A stretch of DNA of 64,000 nt from assembly GCA_002633005.1 (NCBI GenBank), contig NMRA01000262.1, positions 161,208 to 225,207 of the forward strand, read 5' to 3'. The DNA is from Phoronis australis. Taxonomy: Eukaryota > Phoronida > Phoronidae. Below, piece after piece: positions 10,858 to 20,150 of this stretch. The notes beneath the pieces were generated by a model. That model worked only from the letters and a program-made list of their open reading frames with translations. It had not been told where the DNA came from and did no database searches. Position 1 is the stretch's first letter. Every line of letters starts with the position of its first letter. A program made the position numbers and the translations under genes.

Positions 10858-11745
10858 GTCCATATATTTTTATATGTGGGCACATTATGCCACCATCTTT
10901 GTCCGTCCATCCGGCATGTGCTGTTGTATTTCCAAAACCCCTTGATCTGTGTTGATGAAATTTTACAGATATGGTCCTATCATGGCTGAAACGGCATGAG
11001 CAAATTGACGGACGAATCCGAGAACTGTTGTGCAATTTTAATTTTGTTTACTTTTGCCTTTGCTGTTCGTTAATGGATTCTCATGAAACTTGGCAAATAG
11101 ACATCTATTAGGGAGATGATGCCACCTTCATGTTTGCAAATGGATTCAACGTATTTTGCAGCAGCTAGTACCCATTGTTACTGTTTTCAAGTGTTTTTGA
11201 AAATTTGTGATTGTGTTCTTACTGGGAAGAGCATGGTTGACGATTTTTAGACAGTTTGGACTACTGTGGCATCCCCTAGTGGCAGTTTGTGTTTTCACAT
11301 CTACAGCTATTTCTTCTTGTAGGTTCATTGATAAATTTGGCAAGTGTATTTCTATGAAGGTACAAAAGGTGACAATGTTAGATGTACCTGACTACCACTG
11401 TGCCCGCTTATTTTAATATTTTTACGATCTTGGCAGGTATACCATTGAGGAGAGCATTACTAACATGCTTAGCAATTTCTAGAGGCTATTTTATGTTTAC
11501 TGGCATTGCTGCATTTTGTGGTCGACAATAAATGATACCCACAACATGAACTACAATAACTTTAATAACTCTTAGAGATTTTAAAAACGTCTGATGTGTC
11601 GTGAAACAGAGAGAGATTTTATCAGCAAATATGCAAATTATACTGGCGCGGAATGCTTCAAATAATAATCATCCCTTGTATCTGCGCCATATGCAATGCA
11701 TACGCCTGTATGGGCACATAGCAACGCTCCACGTTGCTCTTGTTT
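10858..11745 (+). repeat. Repeat family A, copy 1 (CTCF-motif repeat)
   Basis: It starts with ATATGTGGGCACATTATGCC and ends ACGTTGCTCTTGTTTT. These are the characteristic ends of a family with many copies in this window. A diverged copy; one CTCF-like core, CCCCTAGTGGCAG, lies near 11272-11285. No protein is evident. Confidence 0.75.
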
Positions 11746-11850
11746 TATGTCTAATTATTTGCGTCAAGTACTCGACCTAGATGTATGATAAAGGCCGTCA
11801 TATAATACATGTTAAATGGCTGACATAAAGTTGCATTGCTTTCCTTCCAG

Positions 11851-11947
11851 CTTCAGATGTTGGCTTGGCTGTGGGAGCAGCGTTGGGCGCAGTATTTGTT
11901 GTTGCTGTTATCGTCTTGCTCATTGTCTTCAGAAAGGAGATTTACAG
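11851..11947 (+). CDS. Receptor transmembrane exon
   Basis: A 97-nt exon. Its acceptor TTTCCTTCCAG is strong and its donor is G|GTATGA. It enters in phase 1 (CT completes a codon opened by the G that ends the micro-exons, giving Ala) and leaves in phase 2. It codes SDVGLAVGAALG, then a hydrophobic stretch ending IVLLIVF, then the basic stop-transfer sequence RKEIYR. This is one type I membrane span of about 21 residues with the small-xxx-small motif GAALG, often found in helix-helix packing. Phase 2 at the exit matches the tail exon at 19604 exactly: AG joined to G gives Arg. Confidence 0.8.
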
Positions 11948-12607
11948 GTATGAATTGTATTACAGACTTTACAGTGTGTATTCTTTTGTCACAAGATGTC
12001 ATTTGTTTTTCCAATTTTGGTCCTTAAGGGGACTTGAATTATTTTATGTTCATCGCTGATTTATAGTCAAGAGTCCAGGGTTAATGGACTTTTCTAAATG
12101 TATTCTTTGACTTATATTGACACTTGCATACTTCATCCTATAAATGGTTGCCATTGATGCCTAAAATCTATGATGATGAACCAAAACTGTGTACTTAAAT
12201 ATTGTATTCATGTATGTGCAGTTTATGTAACTAACTCTCCTAATCTCATCTGTTGTCACTCCTCTCACAGCACTTTAATTAGTCTCCACTTATTCTGCTC
12301 AAAAATAATTACTAAATGTTATTTTCCATTTTGTTTTAAAAGCTGATAACCTTTCTGGAAATAAAAGAAACTTTATCAAATATTAGGTTAAGCAAAATCA
12401 ACTTACTCAGAGACTGAAGATTTAAGAGTTCGAAAGTTTTGGATTGTATTCTAGTGTCCTTTATCAATGAAAGGTGAAGGGACATCCTGGTTTCCCGCCA
12501 TTCTGTTCTCTGGAAGTAGTATGATATAAGAGATAGGTGGAAGCTGCAATCCCTGATCTCGATCCATACCTTCACCGAGACTAGGAAAAACCTTTCTTCA
12601 ATCTTTT
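11948..12607. other. Intron sequence without recognised content
   Basis: Start of the 7.7-kb intron between the transmembrane and tail exons. I see nothing coding or repeated here until the family A copy. Confidence 0.5.
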
Positions 12608-13824
12608 TATGCATATTTATATGTGGACGCATTATGCCGTCATCTCCGTCCGTACGGGCGGCGTCCGTCCGGCGTCTGGCGTCCGGCGTCCGCTGCTCCA
12701 AAACCCTTTGACATATGTTCATGAAATTTGGCACATATGTTCCACTCATGAATGGGACGGCATGTGCGAACTTTCGGACGGATCCGACTACCGGTGTGCC
12801 CCCTAGTGGCAATTTTAGTTTTTTACGCTTACCTTTGTATCTTCAAAAGTCCTGAACGGATTTTCATGAAATTTGGTATGTAGGCACTTATTAGTGAGAT
12901 GACGCCATCCTCCCGTTTTCAGATGGAATCGACATAGTTTGCGCCACCTAGTGGCCATTTTTAGTGTTTTCGAGTGTGTTTTTGTGCGTCAACCCCTCTA
13001 TCAACCAAACCGCTCAAAGGATGATTGTGAAAATTGGCATGTATATGATTACTATGTAGAAGACGGTTGACGATGATTTTCCGACGATTTCGACTACTGT
13101 GGCGCCTCCTAGTGGCAGTTATGTTTTTTTTCGCCTGTGGCTGTATCTCCTAAATCGTTCGCAGGATTTTTACAAAATTGTGTAAGTATATATATATGAT
13201 GTTAACAACAGAACATGACGACTTTCGGACGGATTTGACTACCGGTGTGCCCCCTAGTGGCAATTTTAGTTTTTTTACGCTTACCTTTGTATCTTCAAAA
13301 GTCCTGAACGGATTTTCATGAAATTTGGTTTGTAGGTACCTATTGGTGAGATGACGCTATCCTCCCGTTTTCAGATGGATTCGACATAGTTTGCGCCACC
13401 TAGTGGCCATTTTTAGTGTTTTCGAGTCTGTTTTTGTGCGTCCACCCCTCTATCAACCAAACCGCTCAAAGGATGATTGTGAAAATTGGCATGTATATGC
13501 TTACTATGTAGAGGATGGTTGACGATGATTTTCCGACGATTTCGACTACTGTNTTTTTTTTTTTTTTTTGCACCTATGGCTGTATCTCCTAAACCGTTCG
13601 CAGGATCTTTACGAAATTTAATAAGTGTAATTATATGATGTTAACAACAGACGATGACCTAGCCTATTGAGGAGACAATGACCATGCCTTTCCATTTTGC
13701 AAAGTACAACAAACTACATATATGTCCTCTACTGGCCACTTTATGGTACCAATAAACAACCCTAGAAGGATACCGTATACGGTGCAATTGTGGGCGCATT
13801 TCAACGCTCTGCGTTGCTCTTGTT
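12608..13824 (+). repeat. Repeat family A, copy 2, with two 445-bp sub-units
   Basis: The best preserved copy. The 5' end is TATATGTGGACGCATTATGCC with a GTCCG-rich run; the 3' end is GGGCGCATTTCAACGCTCTG followed by CGTTGCTCTTGTT. Sequence at about 12770-13108 recurs at about 13218-13552 with few changes, and a single N follows at 13553 at a poly-T. CTCF-like cores occur at 12797-12811, 13102-13118 and 13248-13261. GGCGCATT appears in direct orientation near both ends. No transposase frame is evident. Confidence 0.85.
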
Positions 13825-13992
13825 CAAATTTTGTTTCATGAAATCTACACAGTACAAACCATATTAATAGTGAACTAAAATTTTCTTCATCTTTATTTCA
13901 TGTGTCATCCATATTGTGTGCTAAATTAGTGATGAACTACTGTACATTGCTGAATGGGAATGTTGTTGTCAGCAATGCAAGTCATTGAAACT

Positions 13993-14385
13993 GGGCTTGG
14001 AATTTTCCGCGGAAACGCGGATTTCCGCTTTTTTCAAATGTTCTGTCCGCGCATTTTATTATATTTCCGCGTAAAAAAAATCGGATTAGATATAAAATTT
14101 CTGCGGCAAATTCCTTTCTTACCGCGGCATTGCAGACGACGTTCACCTCGAAAAGCGAAGTTGCTCTTTATGTTTCGGAGGAACGTGAATTGTCAACATT
14201 GCAGGGGCATGTGGGATAGCGTGGTGGGATTTTCAATGGCATTGCTACTGATGGCGGTTACGTTTTTTTTGTCCTCCCGATTTTTGTCGGGGAAAAGTTC
14301 ACATGGACCATTTCAAGGCTGGGTAGCGCGCATGATTTGGGCCGTAAAAGTTTCCGCGTTTTTTGTCATTGGTCATTCCAAGCCC
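13993..14385. mobile_element. 393-bp MITE with GGGCTTGGAA inverted ends
   Basis: It starts GGGCTTGGAATTTTCCGCGG and ends TTCCAAGCCC, a 10-bp terminal inverted repeat. The interior is rich in TTTCCGCG and its complement. A related left half is at 53925-54130. Target duplications are not clear. Confidence 0.65.
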
Positions 14386-15080
14386 TGTTGAAAGAGTGCC
14401 ACCTCTTTTTTTATGGCAACATTTCCTTCAGGAAAAATGATATTTCCGAAGAATCCGTGGGGGCAAAAATCGTCAGCAGAAATAAATGTTGAATGCAGAG
14501 CATAACTGCATACATTGTACATAAATATTGAATACAGAGCATAACTGCTTGCATTATACATAAATGGGTTGAGAAAGTTTGCTACACTGCTGATTTCGTT
14601 CCTGTGCAAAGAAAACTGGTTTGATTTGAATCTCTAGTAGATAATGGTTGTGTCTCTTTCCATGAAACTAGAACAAGGAACAAATGTTGCTTAGTAAATG
14701 AAACACTGATATGGGATATCAAATAGCACTTGTAAGTGTATATAGTTGAGTAGATGAGATATCATGTTCATAGTCACCAGTCTCAAACTATGAAGTTATG
14801 TTGAGTACTTCCTCTTTCCATGAACAACAGTTGATGAAGAAGTCATGTGGTTGACATAGATTTTGATCATATATTCACCTTTCCCTTTATACATCATGCT
14901 GGTTCTTGTACATTTGTGAATAAGGATTGCACCTTGAAACATGTCAGCAATATGAAGCTGAGCACTAATTGGCTTTTTACTTGGCTTTTTACTTTACGTT
15001 GCTCTTCCATCAAGTTTGTTATTTGGCAGAATTCCGAAAATACCGCCAAGTATGTTGGTCTGACATCAAGTTTTTTTTGT
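14386..15080. other. Intron sequence without recognised content
   Basis: AT-rich, with a short internal repetition of GAGCATAACTGC near 14495-14550. No exon or known repeat family is visible. Confidence 0.45.
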
Positions 15081-15082
15081 TG

Positions 15083-16490
15083 TGTTTGTTCACTCTCTAC
15101 AGGTCACAATTTTCATCCGATTTTCTCGAAATTTGCACACAACGTCCTGTTTTCGTGTAATTTCGCCAAGTGTCGCTCCTCCGAGTGCTCTCGCACTGTT
15201 GCCAGTTTACCGGGTGCGTGAATAAGACTGCAGAGTATTTCTTTCTGATTTGTTGGCTAGTCACATGAAAGTCATCATGTTGTTCATAATCTCCGCCTTC
15301 ATCGTCGTCGTAGTCGTCCTCCCCATCGTCCTGTTTTCGTGTAATTTCGCCAAGTGTTGCTCCTCCGAGCGCTNTGTGTTTGTTCACTCTCTACAGGTCA
15401 CAATTTTCATCCGATTTTCTCGAAATTTGCACACAACGTCCTGTTTTCGTGTAATTTCGCCAAGTGTTGCTCCTCCGAGCGCTCTCGCACTGTTGCCAGT
15501 TTACCGGGTGCGTGAACAAGACTGCAGGCTATTTCTTATTGATTTGTTTGCTAGTCACATAAATGGTATCGTGTTGTTCATAATCTCCGCCTTCATCGTC
15601 ATGATCGTCGTCGTCGTCCTCCCCATCGTCCTGTTTTCGCGTAATTTTGCCAAGAGTCGCTCCTCCGAGCACTCTCGTTTTTTTTGTTTGTTTGCACGAT
15701 ACAAGTTGCAATTTTCGTCAGATCGTCACGAAATTTACACATAACACGTAGCTGTGGAAGTACTGGAAGCCTATCGTTTTTTGTCATAATGGGATCCAAG
15801 ATGGCGGCTGTGGTGGCCATTTTGTTTTCATTTTAAGATTCAAATGCTTCTGGAGGGTACAATTTTTACGTACAAAGCTGAAAATCGGCGCAATCATTGA
15901 ACAGGACGTGCGCTGCATGTATACTGTAAATTACTTATTTCTGGTTAAAGAAGGCGGAAATATCGGCACTTGCGCATGTGCACCTCGATTTCAGGAACAA
16001 AAACGTTTTCTACTGTAGAGGGTGCATTATAGGACCAATTGCTTCGACATTTTTCAGGTATTAGTTTCTTGTGACATGCTTATTATTCAGAATTGAAAAA
16101 CCGGAAGTTGCTTTCAAGATGGCGGATCTAGCGCATGTTGACCCATTTTCAGTCGTGCTGGAGTGCCATTTTAAACGGGAAGAGAAAAAAACCTGATTTT
16201 TTGCATGTGGATTCTCTGAGGTATACTCTTTCAAATGACCAACAATTTTTTTCTCAGACTTGCCGTTTTCGAGTTATTTGACTTAGAATTTCAAAAAAAT
16301 GCAAAATTTGATTTTTTTCAAAAAATTTATGGAATTAGGCAATACCACTAGTTTAGATAGAGTTTTGAACAGGCTTTCAGAAGATGTTTTCCATTTTTTG
16401 CTAGGACGTTTACTTTTCGAATTATTCGAGATTTTCTGATAGGGCTGTTCCTTTGTTGAACGCTCTTGCTGCATTGATGTTGGTTTAGCT
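15083..16490 (+). repeat. Repeat family B, copy 1 (YY1 and ETS motifs), internally duplicated
   Basis: The family has a CATCGTC-rich segment followed by ATTTCGCCAAG, a unit with GATCCAAGATGGCGG and GGCCATTTT, and a later unit with CGGAAGTT and CAAGATGGCGGATCT. The first part (15083-15373) repeats after the single N at 15374, with scattered differences. CAAGATGGCGG at 15796-15809 and 16113-16126 matches the YY1 consensus; CCGGAAGTTG at about 16101-16110 matches an ETS site. No protein is supported. Confidence 0.75.
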
Positions 16491-16639
16491 TCTAGAGTGT
16501 AGCCTATTTCTTGCTAATTTATGATATCTAAATGCTTCGTATGAATGTTATGATGTTGTTCAGCATATGATCACCATCGTCATCATATTTGTCATCTTCG
16601 TCATCATCTCCGTCGTCGTCTTTTCAGTTAATTTCGCCA

Positions 16640-19065
16640 AGTATCGTTCAAGACTGTAGCCTATACTTCTGATGTCTGGCCTCTACGTTCGTCTTGTGAA
16701 TGTTTTCATTACTTGAATTGTTCATCATCGCCACCATCATGGTCATATTCATCATCTTCGTCATCATCTCTATCGTCGTCTTTTCTGTTAATTTCGCCAA
16801 GTGTTGCTCCTGGGAGCGCTTTCATTTTTTTGTTTGTTCGCACGATACAGGTCGCAATTTTCGTCACACAAGTTGTACATCTATGAGTACAGGAACCCTA
16901 TTGTTTTTTGACATAAATGGATCCAAGATGGCGGATATAGCGGCCATTTTGTTTCCAATTTCAGATTCAATTGCTCATAGAAGCCGTACAGGGCTGAAAA
17001 TCGGTAGAAATATTGAACTATCCAGGTATTACAAATCCACAAGAAATTATTCAGTTCCTATCAAAGATGGCGGAAATATCAGCCATGGCGCATGCGCACT
17101 TCGATTTTATTCAAAAAACGTTTTCTCCAGTAGAGGGCGCATTATTGCACCAATTTCTTCGAAATTTTTCACGTATTTTTTACTACTAGCTATTATTCTA
17201 TTTAAAAAACCAAAAGTTGTTTCCAAGATGGCAGATCTGGCGCATGTTGACCCATTTTTAGTCGTGCTGGCGTGCCATTTTAAACGGGAAGAGAAAATGA
17301 CTTGAATTTTTGCATGTGGATTCTCTGAGGCATACTCTTTCAAATGGCCTGTAACAATTTTTTTTTCAGACGTACCGTTTTTGAATTATTTTACTTTGAA
17401 TTAAAAAAAATGCAAAATTTCATTTTTTCGAAAAATTTACGGAAAGTTGAGAAACCATCAATTTAGATAGAGTTTTGAACGGGCTTTCAGAATATGCTTT
17501 CCATTTTTCGCTAGGACGTTTACTTTTTTAATTACCGTATTCACCGTAATCGCCCATGCCCCTATATGCACCCCCCCACACGTTTTCAGACTTGCTGAAA
17601 TAAGCACCCAGTCTATGAACGTGTACATGCGAGCAATAACGTACCTACAGTCCTAAAACTCGGTTACAGTAACCTCTTCAGTTTATCAAAAAAAATTTTG
17701 CACGGGTCTTCTAGACCACCAGTGGCACTGCTACGTTTGCATTTAGCCGTGACTATACACTTGAAAGTAACGCAGCGCTTCAAAAAGAACGCAACGGCAT
17801 TGCTACTCTCGTGACGACCGTGTCCCACTATGGTCTGACCTTTCAGTAAAGACACATCGACTGTCTCATGAATAAAAATAACTCGGTGTTAAACACACGT
17901 GGCCAGGAAGCGCGCGCTACATAAATCACATATATGAACCTGTCATCAAAGACATTAGTCAGTAACTATCCATTCATGAAACGGGTAGCATAGCATCGGT
18001 AAGAAATGAATATTGGCACTAATTTCCGACAATTTCTTATACTATAAAACATGTTTGCATTATTTTTGAGATGGATTGTTTGATTAACCATAATTGGTGT
18101 TTTTAAGCCGAATATCTGATAGAATGACAACTGACAATGAATGCTTACACACCCTTACACCAAAAAATAACTGTCAGATAGTTATGTACGCATCCAGCTA
18201 TACGGCGACTAATGTGGGCCTTACCGAGACAAAAGTCTAACGTTTTTAGCACGAGACCGGCAAGTGCTGAATGAAACACGCTCTGGTTTAGGCCTACTGC
18301 TTGTGCAAATTTCTTTAGACACATTGCACATCTAGATCGTTAGATTGCGTGACTCTGGCCAAAAGACGGTCTCTGCTTTGGCAAATGAACTCTGGTGACA
18401 CGCATGCGCTCGCTCACTCACAAACACAGACAAACTTCAAAACAAACGTCACGTGACAACAATGTGTGTTCGTCCAGACATTTTTCTCGTCGTGTTGCCG
18501 ATCATACATGTAGATGGCACGATGTTGCACAGATTTGTACTTAAACCTGCCGTCAATCCAGACGCCACGGGAAATTAAAATAAAATCTTAGGGACGCTTC
18601 TTAGAAAACTTAATGAGGATTTCAGGTAATTTGCTTGAGTCAAAACTATTTTTATTAAAGCATATCGAAGTCGGCGATTTCAAGGCAGTCAGTCGGCGAG
18701 TTTTCGCCCTTGGATTTTAGTACAATTTTCTGTAAAATGATCGTAATTTAGCAGCAATGTTTGATAGCAATGCACCACAGTTTTGTTGAAAGTCTTTCAT
18801 AGATTACATATACGTCTCAGAGCGTAAATTTGATGAATCTTAGTTTCCGATTTCACCCGTTTCGGAGACCGGGGTTCAACCGCCTTAGGTTATAATAAGC
18901 GCCCCCCTTGAACCGAACTTTTCTAAGTGCCCTGGGCGGTTATTACGGCGAATACAGTATTCGTAATTTTCTGATAGCGCTGTTCCTTTGTTTAGCGGTC
19001 TTGCTGCTTTGATGTTGGTTAAGCTTCTATTGAACAAGACTGTAGCCTTTTTGTTACTGATTTAT
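16640..19065 (+). repeat. Repeat family B, copy 2, split by a mariner-like insertion
   Basis: It follows copy 1 in the same order: CATCGTC-rich segment, GATCCAAGATGGCGG (16923-16936), a second AAAGATGGCGG (near 17062), CCAAGATGGCAG (near 17223), then CTAGGACGTTTAC. The copy breaks at 17534 and resumes at 18958 with TTCGTAATTTTCTGATAG, as in the unbroken copy near 16417-16442. The inserted element is listed separately. Confidence 0.75.
17535..18957. mobile_element. 1.42-kb TA-flanked non-autonomous DNA transposon (mariner-like), copy 1
   Basis: The ends are inverted repeats (CCGTATTCACCGTAAT on the left; complement of ATTACGGCGAATACAG on the right). TA is duplicated on both sides (17533-17534 and 18958-18959). 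The uninterrupted family B copy near 16417-16442 shows a single TA at the same place, so it acts as an empty site. TA duplication fits Tc1/mariner-type transposition. No transposase frame is visible. A second copy lies inverted at 59034-60429. Confidence 0.85.
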
Positions 19066-19603
19066 GACATCTAAGTTCGTCATATGAATGTTATGATGTT
19101 GTTCATCTTCATCACCATCGTCATCATATTTGTTATTATAAGTTTGACTGTGCTTCCACTCCAAGTTGGAGTGAGTGTCCACTCCAAGTTTCCAAGTTTG
19201 GGCAACAGGGAGTTGCATTTATTTTGAGTTGAATGCTTGTGAGTTCAGTGACACCCAATGTCTGCACTATAAGCATTTATGAAGATATTACCGTATTTTA
19301 AGAAACTAAAAGTTCCCATTGTATGAATGAAGGTTGGTCTTGTAATCAAATATGGACATTAAAAAATGAAAATACCGAAAAGTAGGGAATGGGCATTAGA
19401 CAGTCGAACATTAGCTTTACCTACCAAGCAAGATGTCACTGTGTCCACACAAATGAACATCTGTCTGTTTTATTTTAGTTTCTACAGGCATTTTAGTTAT
19501 CAGTGGTGGTGCTCAGTTAAAACAGCTGTGGCTTGTATTTTCAGTTTCTGTATCCCTTAATTTGTCTTCACAATCTGACAAGTGTTGGTTTGCTTGTTCC
19601 CAG
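19066..19603. other. End of intron, including the tail-exon acceptor
   Basis: A further short CATCGTCATC tract (19100-19135) from family B, then unique sequence up to the acceptor TGTTCCCAG at 19603. Nothing coding is seen apart from the acceptor. Confidence 0.5.
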
Positions 19604-20150
19604 GAAATTGTGTGGTGCACCTATATCGCGACCAAAGTCAGCAATTTCTGAAGCCGAGCTTGAAGACAATCCACTGTACGAACAAGAACTTGAGGCTAGC
19701 AATGGCTGTAAAAGCCACAAACAGGACTCCCCCTATGAGAACATAGGCAAGTCCAAATCCAGCTGCAAGAACAGTGGTAAGACGTACGAGGAAATTGCCG
19801 ATGGTGGGAGATTGGGTCATGAACAAATCAGAAAGAGTCAGGAAGGAATTCTGGGACATTTTTATGATGAGATTCCTGGTGAAAAAAAGAAAACAAATCA
19901 AACTCCTGCCGCTTCATGCGGGGACTTATCATCAGTCATAGAACAATTTTATGCTGCTGTGGGTGATGACAATGAACAATCCGTCCCTGCGCCACCTGTT
20001 GTTTTAGATGATAAAGAGACTAGTGATGGTAATGATAATGATGATGATGATGATGATGAACCAGTGGAATATGCTGTGGTGGACCTGGAGAGAAAGAGAC
20101 AGGAGAGAGAAAGAAAGAAAACCGATGTTTGTGAGAATCCCAAGGCATAG
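19604..20150 (+). CDS. Receptor cytoplasmic tail, terminal coding exon
   Basis: Acceptor TTGTTCCCAG. The exon enters in phase 2, so G completes Arg with AG from the transmembrane exon, then codes 181 residues and stops at TAG. The tail is hydrophilic with six tyrosines: Y25 (PLYEQEL), Y44 (SPYENI), Y61 (KTYEEI), Y87 (HFYDEI), Y116 (QFYAAV) and Y156 (VEYAVV). YENI has the YxN form bound by Grb2-type SH2 domains, YEEI is the classic Src-family SH2 ligand, and SPYENI and VEYAVV fit the ITIM consensus. Spacings are too wide for a canonical ITAM. An acidic run (about 145-152) comes from a GAT repeat. I infer a phosphotyrosine-signalling receptor; its ligand and ectodomain are outside the window. 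The family is not recognised. Confidence 0.82.

Noticed and set aside
15250-15744. Frames with hydrophobic runs resembling a membrane protein (LFIISAFIVVVVVLP)
   Set aside because: The hydrophobic run comes from a CATCGTC-type simple repeat in family B. It recurs in degenerate form at 15565, 16570, 16720 and 19100 with no conserved frame or splice sites, and one frame crosses an N.
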